Positions 26,428 to 35,368 of a DNA stretch of 55,525 bases are shown here, piece by piece. Position 1 is the stretch's first letter. Each line of letters opens with the position of its first letter. The notes under the pieces were generated by a model. It was not told the origin of the DNA, made no database searches, and saw nothing but the letters and a program-made list of their open reading frames with translations. Both the position numbers and the translations under genes were made by a program. This DNA comes from Gammaproteobacteria bacterium. GTDB taxonomy: Bacteria > Pseudomonadota > Gammaproteobacteria > SZUA-229. The stretch is from positions 1 through 55,525 of the forward strand of contig JALWPK010000185.1 of the NCBI GenBank assembly GCA_026995045.1, written 5' to 3'.

Positions 26428-27657
26428 TCAGCCAAAAGCAAGGTAACTGACGCTATCGCCGCGACGAACGGCGGTGTTGACAGGCGCCACCACCAGCCCC
26501 TGCGCCCAACAGGCCGAACTGAGCACGCCGGAACCCTGATGTGGATACACCACCGCCCAGGATTCGCCATCGCGGTTTTCGATGCGGGCGCGCAGGTATT
26601 CCTGGCGCTTGACTTCGGGCCATTCAAAATCGGCTTTGACCTGAACCGGTTGTTGCAGGGTTTGGGTTTCACCCTGCATTTTCCGCATCAACGGGCGCGC
26701 GAAGATTTGTGCGGTGACGAACACCGATACCGGATTGCCCGGCAGTCCGAGAAACAGCGCATCACCTACCCTGCCGAACGCCACCGGCTTGCCCGGTTTC
26801 ATCGCAATACGCCACATGTGAAGCTCGCCCAGCTGCTCAAGCGCGATGCGCACATAGTCTTCCTCGCCCACCGAGACGCCGCCACTGGTAAGAATCAAAT
26901 CAGCATGCTGCGCCGCCTGTTTGATGACATCAACAGTAGCTTCCAGCGTGTCGGGCACGATGCCGTAATCGGTTATTTCGCAGTGTTGTGTTTGCAGAAA
27001 GCCGTTCAGGCTATAACGGTTGGAGTTGTAGATTTGCCCCGGCTGCAACGGATTACCGGGTTCGACAATTTCATCACCGGTGAAAAAACAGGCCACGCGC
27101 AAGCTGCGCTTGACGGATACGCTGGCGACGCCGACCGAGGCAATCAGCCCCATTTCCTGCTGACGAATGCGCTGGCCGGCCTTGAGGATAACGCCGCCCT
27201 GTTTGATATCTTCTCCAGCGCGGCGGATGTTTTCACCCGGTCTGCACACCTTGTTAATGATAACGATATCGCTGTCCGGTTCGCGCGTGGTCTGCTCCTG
27301 CATCACCACCGCATCGGCGCCGGGTGGAATTGGCGCGCCGGTGAAGATACGCGCCGCCTCGCCGGGTTTGACTTCAACACCGTTGGCGCCGGCAGGAATC
27401 CGTTGCGTCACCCCGAGTTGTGCGCCTGCCTGCGCGCAATCTTCACTGCGCACGGCATAACCGTCCATTGCGGTGTTGTCATAACCCGGCACATTGATTG
27501 TCGAGATAATGTCTTGCGCCAGCACCCGTCCCAGTGAATCCAGCACACCGACCTGTTCGCTGCCGGCAACCGGCGAGGCTTGCGACAGCAATTGCTGAAT
27601 CGCCTCATCAACACTGATCAGACCGGAACCCGCGCAGCAACCCCTGTTGTCACTCAT
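26428..27657 (-). CDS. moeA: Molybdopterin molybdenumtransferase
   Basis: This 409-residue MoeA starts at ATG 27657, overlapping the moaB stop as ATGA; a longer in-frame reading is inside moaB and rejected. Landmarks are VPGYDNTAMDGYAV, GEAARIFTGAPIPPGADAVVMQE, LTSGGVSVGEEDYV (MPT-binding) and FLGLPGNPVSVFVT, plus the C-terminal domain IV. It inserts molybdate into adenylylated molybdopterin for the two nitrate reductase-like enzymes in this window. Confidence 0.94.
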   Translation of the reverse strand: MSDNRGCCAGSGLISVDEAIQQLLSQASPVAGSEQVGVLDSLGRVLAQDIISTINVPGYDNTAMDGYAVRSEDCAQAGAQLGVTQRIPAGANGVEVKPGEAARIFTGAPIPPGADAVVMQEQTTREPDSDIVIINKVCRPGENIRRAGEDIKQGGVILKAGQRIRQQEMGLIASVGVASVSVKRSLRVACFFTGDEIVEPGNPLQPGQIYNSNRYSLNGFLQTQHCEITDYGIVPDTLEATVDVIKQAAQHADLILTSGGVSVGEEDYVRIALEQLGELHMWRIAMKPGKPVAFGRVGDALFLGLPGNPVSVFVTAQIFARPLMRKMQGETQTLQQPVQVKADFEWPEVKRQEYLRARIENRDGESWAVVYPHQGSGVLSSACWAQGLVVAPVNTAVRRGDSVSYLAFG

Positions 27658-28172
27658 TTTTCCAGCAGCCTCGGCATCAGTTCGACCAGATTGCAGGGTT
27701 TGTTGTTGCAATCCAGCTGCGGCGCAATCAGCTTGTCCCAGCCGGTGCGGCAGGCGCCGGTGGAGCCCGGCAGGCAGAAAATGAAGGTGCCGTTGGCAAT
27801 GCCGCCGACAGCACGCGAAGCGATGGTTGAGGTGCCGATTTCCTCATAGGAAATGTAACGAAAGATTTCGCCGATGCCCTCAATTTCGCGGTCGAACAGC
27901 GGCCTCACCGCTTCGGGGGTGATATCGCGGCCGGTCAGGCCGGTGCCACCGGTGGTAATCACCACATACACATCGGGGCTGGCAATCCAGCGCGAGACCA
28001 CTTCACGGATTTTGTAGACATCATCCGGCACAATGATTTTTTCCGCCAGATGATGGCCGGTCCGGGTCAGTCGTTCGACCAGCGCCGCGCCGGAGGTATC
28101 GGTTTCTTCGGTGCGGCTGTCGGAGACGGTCATCACCGCAATGTTGACCGGGGTAATGTTGTTTTCACTCAT
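27654..28172 (-). CDS. moaB: Molybdopterin adenylyltransferase-family protein MoaB
   Basis: A 172-residue MoaB/Mog-fold protein: VMTVSDSRTEETDTSG, VITTGGTGLTGRDITPEAV and ANGTFIFCLPGSTGACRTGWDKLI. It adenylylates molybdopterin before MoeA. It is the first gene of moaB-moeA, divergent from the nap-like operon, with an FNR-like palindrome in the shared region. Confidence 0.92.
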   Translation of the reverse strand: MSENNITPVNIAVMTVSDSRTEETDTSGAALVERLTRTGHHLAEKIIVPDDVYKIREVVSRWIASPDVYVVITTGGTGLTGRDITPEAVRPLFDREIEGIGEIFRYISYEEIGTSTIASRAVGGIANGTFIFCLPGSTGACRTGWDKLIAPQLDCNNKPCNLVELMPRLLEK

Positions 28173-28210
28173 AAGGCAGCTTCTTGTCGCAGTTAAAAAA
28201 ATCAGACTGG

Positions 28211-28278
28211 ATTATTTCACGCCAGATTGTCTGATGTTTGACGCATGTCAATAACCCGTGTTGCGGGCTGCATAATAG
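28211..28278. promoter_or_regulatory. FNR-like palindrome with -10 boxes on both sides (moaB / nap-like operon)
   Basis: TTGACGCATGTCAA (28238-28251) is a perfect 14 bp dyad of the FNR/Anr/Dnr type (consensus TTGAT-N4-ATCAA). A minus-strand AATAAT (28216-28211) is centred 31 bp from the dyad axis toward moaB; plus-strand CATAAT/TAATAG boxes (28271-28278) are centred 29-31 bp toward the cytochrome gene. This is class II activator spacing in both directions. Confidence 0.6.
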
Positions 28279-28311
28279 TAACGCTTTCCAGGTCAGCAGG
28301 ACAGTATCCAC

Positions 28312-28947
28312 TTGAAACATGCCAAACTAAAAACCGCAACTTTTACAGCACTATTCATCAGTTTTGTCGCCGGCATTGTTTTCTGGGGTGGCTTCAACTG
28401 GTCGCTGGAGCTGACCAACACCGAGAAGTTTTGTATTTCGTGTCACGAGATGCGTGACAATGTTTATAAGGAATACCGAAACTCTGTCCATTTTCGCAAC
28501 GCCACCGGGGTGCGCGCCACCTGCCCGGATTGTCACGTGCCGCGCGAATGGGTTTACAAGGTGGCGCGAAAAATCCGCGCCAGCAATGAGCTTTTTCATC
28601 ACTTCATGGGTTCAATCAACAGTCGTGAGAAGTTTCTCGCCAAACGCCACGAACTGGCGAAACATGTATGGCAAACCATGAAACAGACCGACTCGCGCGA
28701 ATGCCGCAACTGCCACAGCGAGGCGGCGATGGAGCACAAGCTGCAGCGCGATGTTGCTGCACAGCAGCATGAAAAAGGCCATGCAGAAGGCAAAACCTGC
28801 ATCGACTGCCACAAGGGCATCGCCCACAAGCTGCCGGAAGATTTCCTCGAAGCCGAACACGAGCGTTTTGAAAAAGAAAAGACTCCCTGTTACACCTGCC
28901 ACGAGGACATGGCGCGCCCGGCGGCGGATGACGACTGGTATGACTGA
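28312..28947 (+). CDS. NapC/NirT-family membrane cytochrome c with five haem sites
   Basis: The start is TTG 28312, with AGCAGGA 11 bases upstream. The 211-residue protein has an N-terminal membrane anchor (residues 10-28), then five CxxCH motifs: CISCHEM (41), CPDCHVP (71), CRNCH (131), CIDCHKGIAH (163) and CYTCH (193). The first four match the NapC/NirT/NrfH tetrahaem domain, including Met after the first motif; the fifth, in an added 30-residue tail, is extra. It should pass electrons from quinol to periplasmic partners, here the dihaem cytochrome and NapA-like enzyme. First gene of the operon. Confidence 0.88.
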   Translation: MKHAKLKTATFTALFISFVAGIVFWGGFNWSLELTNTEKFCISCHEMRDNVYKEYRNSVHFRNATGVRATCPDCHVPREWVYKVARKIRASNELFHHFMGSINSREKFLAKRHELAKHVWQTMKQTDSRECRNCHSEAAMEHKLQRDVAAQQHEKGHAEGKTCIDCHKGIAHKLPEDFLEAEHERFEKEKTPCYTCHEDMARPAADDDWYD

Positions 28948-28998
28948 TGCCGCGATAAAAACATCTTCGGTTTATTTCAAACAGAACACCACCGCTTT

Positions 28999-29040
28999 TT
29001 GACCTGAATCAATACTTGCCATTCTGTCTTGCAGGATGAT
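28999..29040 (+). promoter_or_regulatory. FNR-like site and -10 before the dihaem cytochrome gene
   Basis: TTGACCTGAATCAA (28999-29012) differs from the FNR consensus at one base. A GATGAT -10-like box (29035-29040) is centred 32 bp downstream. This suggests an internal anaerobic promoter for the operon from the dihaem cytochrome onward. Confidence 0.55.
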
Positions 29041-29078
29041 GAGCAGCAACCGCCCAAGCACATCACAGGAGAAAAAAC

Positions 29079-29717
29079 ATGCCGAAAAGAGCTGTTTGTT
29101 CCGCGTTGTTGGCGCTGCTTACTACCACAACAGCGTACGCCACCGACCAAGCCACGATCAAAAAGGGGGAAGCCCTGTATAACCAGAATTGCGCGGTCTG
29201 CCACCAGGCTGACGCCATCGGCAAACCCGGATTCGCCCCCTCGCTGACCAACCCGGAATTGCTGAGCATTGCCTCCGACAAATTCTTCGAAAGCACCATT
29301 CGCGATGGCCGCGTGGGAACCGGCATGCCGCCCTTCTCCCACCTGGGGCGCAAAAACATCAAGGCCATCGTCGCCTTCCTGCGCTCACACAGCAAACTGC
29401 CCAATCGCGCCAAAGCAGTTGACGCCCAACCCGAAAGTCATGGCGACCCGCGACTTGGCAAGCAATGGTTTGATGATATCTGCTCCACCTGTCACGGCGT
29501 CAACGGCGATGGCTATGCCGCGGGCGGCACCGGCACCGCCATTGGCAAGGCCGGTTTTCTCAACAAAGTGTCCGATGGTTTTATTCGTGAAACCATCAAG
29601 CATGGTCGTTCCAATACACGCATGCTTGGCTTCAGCGACGCCAGCGGTCTGGCCAATCTGAGCGACCAGGAAATCGATGATGTCATCGCCTACATGCGCA
29701 CACTTGTCAACAAGTGA
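29079..29717 (+). CDS. Dihaem periplasmic cytochrome c (two fused class I domains)
   Basis: A 212-residue protein with a signal peptide (1-22, AYA-TD) and two monohaem domains: CAVCHQADAIG at about 38, with a likely axial Met in GTGMPPFSHL, and CSTCHGVNGDG at about 128, with Met in NTRMLGFSD. It starts after ACAGGAG. It occupies the place where NapB (also dihaem) would be expected, but it is of the class I type and unrelated in motif arrangement. Likely electron carrier between the NapC-like cytochrome and the NapA-like enzyme, 22 bp upstream of the latter. Confidence 0.88.
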   Translation: MPKRAVCSALLALLTTTTAYATDQATIKKGEALYNQNCAVCHQADAIGKPGFAPSLTNPELLSIASDKFFESTIRDGRVGTGMPPFSHLGRKNIKAIVAFLRSHSKLPNRAKAVDAQPESHGDPRLGKQWFDDICSTCHGVNGDGYAAGGTGTAIGKAGFLNKVSDGFIRETIKHGRSNTRMLGFSDASGLANLSDQEIDDVIAYMRTLVNK

Positions 29718-29739
29718 CCTATCAGCAGGAGAGTAAACC

Positions 29740-32457
29740 ATGAAACGCATAAAAATAAATCGACGCAACTTTATCAAGGGTAGTGCTTTCATATCCAGCG
29801 CCGCCACCGGCGCCAGTCTGATGGTCGGCGCCAATCCCGAACTGGAAGCCGCAACTTCCGAAAATTCGGCCTCGCGCACCACTGCGCTGGCGCAATGTCC
29901 ATACTGTGGCGTGGGCTGTGGCACCGTCATTCAGGTGGAAAACGGCAAGATTGTTTCCATGCGCCCGGACAAGGAGCACCCCACCAACTTCGGCCTGCAA
30001 TGCATTAAAGGCCTGACTGCCGCTGAACCGATCTATGTAGACCGCATGGAAGGCGACTCTTATGTGCGCAAGGACGTATGGGAAGAATGGAACAAACCCG
30101 GTCATGGCGACCTGGAGTATGTCAGCAAAACCAAAGGCTCGTTTGATGAAAAACACTTTGTTCGCGTGCCTTACGAAAAAGCCGGCGAAATGGTTGATCA
30201 CAAGATTGCGCACTTCGCCAAAAAATACGGCGGCAATTCCATTGGCCTGTACGGCTCCGGCCAGTTGACCATGGAAGGCCAGTATCTGGAAAACCTGTTT
30301 ATGAAAGGCGTGCTCGGCTCCAACACCATTGAAGCCAATGCGCGCATGTGCATGACATCCGCAGTGACCGGTTACTTCGCCACGCTGGGTTCCGATACCC
30401 CACCGCTGGCCTATGAAGACATCGAACTGTGCGACATGATTATGCACTTCGGCCACAACGCGCGTGAATCGCATCCGATTATTTTCTGGCGCGCCGCCGA
30501 CCATAAAAAGAAAAACGATATTCCCACGGTGGTGGTCGATCCGCGCCGCACCGGCACGGTTATGGGTTATGAAGACATTAACCCGAAAAACACCGTGCAT
30601 GTGCCGATTCTCAATGGCGACATCAGCTTCCTCAACTCACTGGCGCATGTGCTGCTGAAAGAACACCCGGATGTTATCGATTGGGAATTCATGAAGAAGC
30701 ATACCAAGGGCTGGAAAGAATACGTCAAAACCGTCAAGGCGGAATACAGCCCGGAGCAGGTGCAGGACCGCATGGGTGGCGAGCATCATGATGTATCACC
30801 CGAGTTAATCCGCAAGGTCGCCAGCATGTTTGCCGACGCCACCCGCAAGCGCCTGGCGCGCAGCAAGGGCAAACAGGCGGGGGACGAAGGCGGTGTGCCC
30901 GGTGGCGGCGGTCATGGCGGCGTCATCATCATGTGGGGCATTGGCTATAACCAGCATATCCACGGCCAGCACAATATCATTTCGATTATTAACCTGCTAA
31001 CCCTGACAGGCAATCTGGCCAAACCCGGTTGCGGGCCATTCTCCATGACCGGCCAACCCAATGCGATGGGTGAACGTTTTACCGGCGGTCTGACCGGCCG
31101 CCTGCCATTCAATGAACCGCTGAAAAACGCCAAACACCGCAAGCACATGGCCAAACACTGGCGCATACCGGAGAAAAATCTGGTCAACGCGATGAACTCG
31201 CAAAACCCCGGCATGGCGGTCGGCATGATGGAGCGCGCGCTGAAAGGCGATGTGCGCGCCATGTTCCTGGTCTATGCCACACACATTGACCTGCCGGATC
31301 AGGAAAACCTGGTGCGCCCGGCATTGATGAAAACCTTCAATGTGGTGCAGGAAATTTACCGTCACGCCCCCAACAACCTGTATGCCGACGTGATATTCCC
31401 GGCCGCGACCTGGGGCGAAGTCAATGGCGTGTACATCAGTTCGGAACGGCGCATCAACATATGCGAACAGGCGGCAATGCCGCCAAAAGGCTGCCGCCCG
31501 GATCTCGACATGGTGATTGACAAGGCCAAGGGCGTCGGCAAACTGCTGGGGCTGGACATGGACAAGGTGCTGCCCTACAAGAAAGACAAAAACGGTTTTT
31601 ACGATACCGAAGAAGTGTTCAGGGATGTCTGCCGCGCTTCCGCCGGCACCGATACCGACCTCACCGGCATACTCGAACGCGAGAAGCTGGATGGCATTTC
31701 ACCCTATGAACAATTGAAAGCCTTGCGCGGTATCCAATGGCCGGCGCCCACCTACGCCATCGCCAAGGCGGGCGGCACCAAACGCCGCTACATGCTGCAG
31801 GAAGGCAACTGGAAATCACGCCCTTATGGTTATTTCCGCACCAAGGATGGCAAGGTGCATATGAAAATATGCAAGCAGGATTATTCACAGCGCGAAAAGA
31901 TTACCAAAAAGCTGATGAAGTTCGGTACCGAGAAAGGGCTTTACACTATCGATAATATTGCCCTGATCAAACAGGCGCGCGACATGGGACTGACGCCCGA
32001 CCTGCCGGATGAACAATACCAGGGCAAACACTGGAAAGATGTGCCCAAGGACAAGTTCCCGTACTGGTTCGGTCTGGGCGTGGTGTATGAACATTTCCAT
32101 ACCGCCAAGTCCAACCGCAGCCCGACCACGCGCCGTCTGGTGCCGGAGATGTACGTCGAAATGCATCCGGAAGATGCGAAAGCGCTGGGCATCAAGGATG
32201 GCGACAAGGTCAGGGTGATTACCCGGCGCGGCCAGCTGGAAGCCCGCGCCCAGGTCGGCGCCAACAGTCTGGTCAAACCGGCGCGCAACAATGTACCCCG
32301 CGGCTATATGTTTGGCCCGTGGAACCTGTCGGTTGCCGACAGCGCAATCCCCGAGAAAAACAAATGGCTGGCCAATCGCGTCACCAGCCGTGTGTGGGAC
32401 CCGGTATCCGGCCAGGTTGATTTTAAAAAGTCAGCCGCGCGTATCGAAAAGGTGTGA
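29740..32457 (+). CDS. Periplasmic NapA-like molybdopterin oxidoreductase
   Basis: This 905-residue DMSO-reductase-superfamily enzyme has a Tat signal (RRNFIKGS, residues 8-15). The [4Fe-4S] site is C53-PY-C56-GVG-C60 ... C88-IKG. The Mo ligand is Cys204 in ARMCMTSAVTGY; Cys followed by Met is the Nap/Nas pattern, whereas formate dehydrogenases have Cys/Sec-His. The C-terminal cofactor-binding segment EHFHTAKSNRSPTTRRLVPEM corresponds to NapA's EHWHTGSMT-RR-PEL, with a three-residue insertion. It is longer than proteobacterial NapA (about 830) with an insert at about 100-140 and a GGGGHGG loop near 390. Nitrate is the best-guess substrate; another oxyanion is possible. Confidence 0.75.
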   Translation: MKRIKINRRNFIKGSAFISSAATGASLMVGANPELEAATSENSASRTTALAQCPYCGVGCGTVIQVENGKIVSMRPDKEHPTNFGLQCIKGLTAAEPIYVDRMEGDSYVRKDVWEEWNKPGHGDLEYVSKTKGSFDEKHFVRVPYEKAGEMVDHKIAHFAKKYGGNSIGLYGSGQLTMEGQYLENLFMKGVLGSNTIEANARMCMTSAVTGYFATLGSDTPPLAYEDIELCDMIMHFGHNARESHPIIFWRAADHKKKNDIPTVVVDPRRTGTVMGYEDINPKNTVHVPILNGDISFLNSLAHVLLKEHPDVIDWEFMKKHTKGWKEYVKTVKAEYSPEQVQDRMGGEHHDVSPELIRKVASMFADATRKRLARSKGKQAGDEGGVPGGGGHGGVIIMWGIGYNQHIHGQHNIISIINLLTLTGNLAKPGCGPFSMTGQPNAMGERFTGGLTGRLPFNEPLKNAKHRKHMAKHWRIPEKNLVNAMNSQNPGMAVGMMERALKGDVRAMFLVYATHIDLPDQENLVRPALMKTFNVVQEIYRHAPNNLYADVIFPAATWGEVNGVYISSERRINICEQAAMPPKGCRPDLDMVIDKAKGVGKLLGLDMDKVLPYKKDKNGFYDTEEVFRDVCRASAGTDTDLTGILEREKLDGISPYEQLKALRGIQWPAPTYAIAKAGGTKRRYMLQEGNWKSRPYGYFRTKDGKVHMKICKQDYSQREKITKKLMKFGTEKGLYTIDNIALIKQARDMGLTPDLPDEQYQGKHWKDVPKDKFPYWFGLGVVYEHFHTAKSNRSPTTRRLVPEMYVEMHPEDAKALGIKDGDKVRVITRRGQLEARAQVGANSLVKPARNNVPRGYMFGPWNLSVADSAIPEKNKWLANRVTSRVWDPVSGQVDFKKSAARIEKV

Positions 32458-32532
32458 CATGACGCGGCGGCGGGCAACTGACTGGCAAAACACCGGCCCG
32501 GTTGCCCGCCGCCTGCTGTCTGGAGCCTTGTC

Positions 32533-33117
32533 ATGAAACGCCGCCGTTTTCTCAAGGCCAGCGGCATCGGCGCCGCCGTACTGGCGCACGCCGCCCTGAC
32601 CGGCAAGGTGTCGCATGCGGCTGTCAACCAGCCATCACTGCGTTACCTGCGGCCGCCTGGCGCATTGCCGGAAGAGGAATTTCTCAATCGCTGCATCCAT
32701 TGCGGCCAGTGCGGTGAAGCCTGCCCCAACCGCTGCATCAATTATTTTGACATGCAGAACGGACTGGCGTCGCTTGACACGCCTTATATCATTCCGCGCG
32801 AAAAAGCCTGCATCCTGTGCATGAAGTGTGGCGATGTCTGCCCGACCGGCGCCATTCAGAAAGTCAAATACGAGATTGATGACATTCTGGAAAAAGTCAA
32901 CATGGGCCGTGCGGTTATCGACAAACAGCTTTGCCTGTCATGGCAGGGTAAAAGCTGCGGCGTATGTTACCGCGCCTGTAAACTGCCGGATATCGCCATC
33001 AAGGTCGGCTATATGGAGCAGCCGCATGTGCTGGATGACTGCATCGGTTGCGGATTATGTGAACGTTCGTGCATACAGATTCCGCAGGCCATCAAGATTT
33101 TGCCGAGGGCGACATGA
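32533..33117 (+). CDS. NapG-like Tat-exported ferredoxin 1
   Basis: A 194-residue protein with Tat-type signal KRRRFLKASG and four [4Fe-4S] motifs: CIHCGQCGEACP, CILCMKCGDVCP, CGVCYRAC (preceded by Cys) and CIGCGLCERSC. YLRPPGALPEEEF, just after the signal, is shared with the second NapG-like protein of the operon. It is expected to be periplasmic, docked on NapH, passing quinol electrons to the molybdoenzyme. The NapH gene overlaps by ATGA. Confidence 0.87.
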   Translation: MKRRRFLKASGIGAAVLAHAALTGKVSHAAVNQPSLRYLRPPGALPEEEFLNRCIHCGQCGEACPNRCINYFDMQNGLASLDTPYIIPREKACILCMKCGDVCPTGAIQKVKYEIDDILEKVNMGRAVIDKQLCLSWQGKSCGVCYRACKLPDIAIKVGYMEQPHVLDDCIGCGLCERSCIQIPQAIKILPRAT

Positions 33118-34133
33118 CTGTCAAAGCCAACAAATATTTTGTTATCTGGAAACATCTCAACAAGCTGCGCTGGCTGAGTTTATCTATTGTGTTCGCCATG
33201 CTGATTTTCCTGCCCTATGCGCACGTCTACCAGACATTTGAAGCGGCGCACGCCTACGACCTGCTGGCCGATTCCGAAAAACAGTTGTATGACGCCATGG
33301 AAATGCTGACCTCGCCGTTTGTCAGCGACCCGGCCAATGATCTCGACGCCATCAAGGGCAACACTTGGTCCGGCACGTTTTTCGGTTTTCAGATGAGCGA
33401 TCCGCTGGCGGCGCTGGGACAAGTGTTTGCCGGCAAAACCCTGTACCTGCCGTTTTTGCTGACCGCGCTGGTTCCGGTGCTGTTCACCCTGGTGTTTGGA
33501 CGTTTTTTCTGCGGCTGGATTTGTCCGGCGACTTTTTTGTATGAACTCAACACCAACTTCGCCGCCTTCCTGCGCCGCGCCGGGCTGAAAACCGGCAACC
33601 GCCGTTTTGACCGGCGGGTCAAATACCTGGTGCTGGCCGCCGGTCTGCTGCTGTCGATGCTTACCGGCTCGGTGATGGTGGCCGCCATTTATCCCCCCGC
33701 CATTATCGGGCGTGAAATCTATTACGCCATCGCGCTGGGCGGCTTTGGCGCCGGTTCAGTGTTTTTTGTCGGCACCCTGCTGTTTGATTTGCTGGTGGCG
33801 CGCCGCGGTTTTTGCCGTTATCTGTGTCCCGGTGGCGCGCTGTATTCCCTGCTCGGCCATTTCAGGCTGTTTCGCATTCAGCGCATTGTCGAAAACTGTA
33901 ACGACTGCGCCAAATGCAACGCCATTTGCGAATTTGGTCTGGATCCGTTGCGCGACGGTTTTGGTCAAGAGTGCAATAACTGCACCGCCTGCATCGCCAT
34001 CTGCCCGACCGAGGCGCTGACCTTTAGCGTTCAGATACACGACCAGCCGGATCAGGGGCCGGGCCATCTGGGCAAACAGTATTTGCGCGAACAGCAGCAA
34101 ACCACCGACCCGCAACACCAAGAGGCGGCCTGA
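33114..34133 (+). CDS. NapH-like quinol dehydrogenase membrane polyferredoxin
   Basis: The 339-residue protein starts at ATG 33114 (ATGA overlap with the preceding gene). It has about five transmembrane helices, the NapH membrane motifs FCGWICPATFLYEL and FCRYLCPGGALYSL, and two C-terminal [4Fe-4S] motifs (CNDCAKCNAICE, CNNCTACIAICP). NapH with NapG forms a quinol dehydrogenase independent of NapC. Its stop overlaps the next ATG (TGATG). Confidence 0.9.
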   Translation: MTVKANKYFVIWKHLNKLRWLSLSIVFAMLIFLPYAHVYQTFEAAHAYDLLADSEKQLYDAMEMLTSPFVSDPANDLDAIKGNTWSGTFFGFQMSDPLAALGQVFAGKTLYLPFLLTALVPVLFTLVFGRFFCGWICPATFLYELNTNFAAFLRRAGLKTGNRRFDRRVKYLVLAAGLLLSMLTGSVMVAAIYPPAIIGREIYYAIALGGFGAGSVFFVGTLLFDLLVARRGFCRYLCPGGALYSLLGHFRLFRIQRIVENCNDCAKCNAICEFGLDPLRDGFGQECNNCTACIAICPTEALTFSVQIHDQPDQGPGHLGKQYLREQQQTTDPQHQEAA

Positions 34134-34741
34134 TGAAACGGCGCAACTTTGTGCAAAGCGTGGTTTTTGGCGCCGGGGTGCTGGCGAGCGCCGGCCTGCC
34201 CTACGGTCTGTCGCGCTTTCTGGCGCCAGCGGTAGAAGCTTCCCCCCTCACCCACCTGCGTCCGCCCGGCGCGCTGAAAGATGACCAGGCGTTTGTCGAA
34301 GCCTGCATCGGTTGCGGTTTGTGCGGTGAAGTGTGCCCGCCCAAATGCATCCAGTTCTATCAGCGCGAGGGCGGCGACAAGGTCAACACGCCCTATATCA
34401 ACCCGGAAGAAAAAGCCTGTATTTTGTGCAGCAAATGCATGGAGGTCTGTCCCACCGCTTCGTTGCAAGTGACGCCGGTGAAAGACATCGACATGGGCAT
34501 ATCACAAATCGACCGGCTGGCCTGTTACCCGTGGGTGGATCGCGGCATTTGCGGCGCGTGCGTGTCGGTTTGCCCGCTGGGGGAACGCGCCATCAGTTTC
34601 AACATGTGGAACCAGTACCGGCCGGTGGTGCACGAAGCCTGCGTTGGCTGCGGCCTGTGCGTGGAAGTTTGCCCACACCCGAGTTTACCGATTCGCATTG
34701 TTGACCGTTCGCAAGGCACGGTCGCCAAACATACGATATGA
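34133..34741 (+). CDS. NapG-like Tat-exported ferredoxin 2
   Basis: A 202-residue paralogue of the NapG-like protein two genes upstream, with Tat-type start KRRNFVQS, the shared HLRPPGALKDDQAF and four cluster motifs (CIGCGLCGEVCPPKC, CILCSKCMEVCP, CGACVSVCP, CVGCGLCVEVCP). Two NapG-type proteins around one NapH is unusual. They may be alternative docking partners or a stacked electron wire. Confidence 0.87.
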   Translation: MKRRNFVQSVVFGAGVLASAGLPYGLSRFLAPAVEASPLTHLRPPGALKDDQAFVEACIGCGLCGEVCPPKCIQFYQREGGDKVNTPYINPEEKACILCSKCMEVCPTASLQVTPVKDIDMGISQIDRLACYPWVDRGICGACVSVCPLGERAISFNMWNQYRPVVHEACVGCGLCVEVCPHPSLPIRIVDRSQGTVAKHTI

Positions 34742-34759
34742 CTGTAAAGACGCAGGGGA

Positions 34760-35368
34760 ATGATGATGCAGCATAACCGGACAAATATTTTTATATCCGC
34801 ATTGTTCATAATACTGTCAAGCGCATTGCAGCCGGCATTGGCGCATCATGTGCTGGGAAGACCGGCCTACAGTCTGAACGAAGACTCCAACACACCGCCC
34901 AGCATGCAGGTGGAAACCCAGATAGGCAAGTATTATGTCACCTACATGGTGTTCCCGGCGTTTCCGAAAGCGGGCGAGCGCGGCCGCGTCAACCTGTACG
35001 CCACCCGCATTGACAATGGCGAAGCCTATCGCGGTGAAGTGACTTTCAGCGTTCGGGATGATGTGCTGTTCGGTGATAAAAACCGGGAAACGCTTGGCAG
35101 CCAGTTGCCCGATGACAATGTTTACCGTCAGGGTTTTGAATTCAGCGAAGACGGTAATTACATCATCACCGCCGAGTTTACCGCCGACGGCGAACCCTAC
35201 ATTATCGACTTTCCGTTGCGCATTGGCTCGCCCGCTTCCTACAGCCCAATCGGCATTGCCGTCGGCGTGATTGTGGCCCTGCTGCTGGGCGTCAACCTGG
35301 TACAGCGCAAACGCCTGCTGCACGCCAGACTGCGCAACGCTCACGAGGAAATCAGCCAGTCATCATGA
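34760..35368 (+). CDS. Periplasmic membrane-anchored protein of unknown function
   Basis: The 202-residue protein has a signal sequence (1-28, ALA-HH), a beta-rich periplasmic domain (VETQIGKYYVTYMVFPAFPKAGERGRVNLY, NYIITAEFTADGEPYIIDFPLRIG) and a C-terminal transmembrane helix (about 163-182). It resembles FixH-like and copper/metal-chaperone immunoglobulin-type domains in pattern, but no family is assigned. Its stop overlaps the ATG of the next, CcoG/NapH-like, gene, as FixH and CcoG pair in cbb3 oxidase loci. Confidence 0.55.
   Translation: MMMQHNRTNIFISALFIILSSALQPALAHHVLGRPAYSLNEDSNTPPSMQVETQIGKYYVTYMVFPAFPKAGERGRVNLYATRIDNGEAYRGEVTFSVRDDVLFGDKNRETLGSQLPDDNVYRQGFEFSEDGNYIITAEFTADGEPYIIDFPLRIGSPASYSPIGIAVGVIVALLLGVNLVQRKRLLHARLRNAHEEISQSS

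Noticed and set aside
29740-32457. Formate dehydrogenase identity for the large Tat molybdoenzyme
   Set aside because: The N-terminal cluster motif CPYCGVGCG is FDH-like, but the Mo-ligand region reads Cys-Met as in Nap/Nas; FDH has Cys/Sec-His. The C-terminal EHFHT...TRR...PE segment is also Nap-like.
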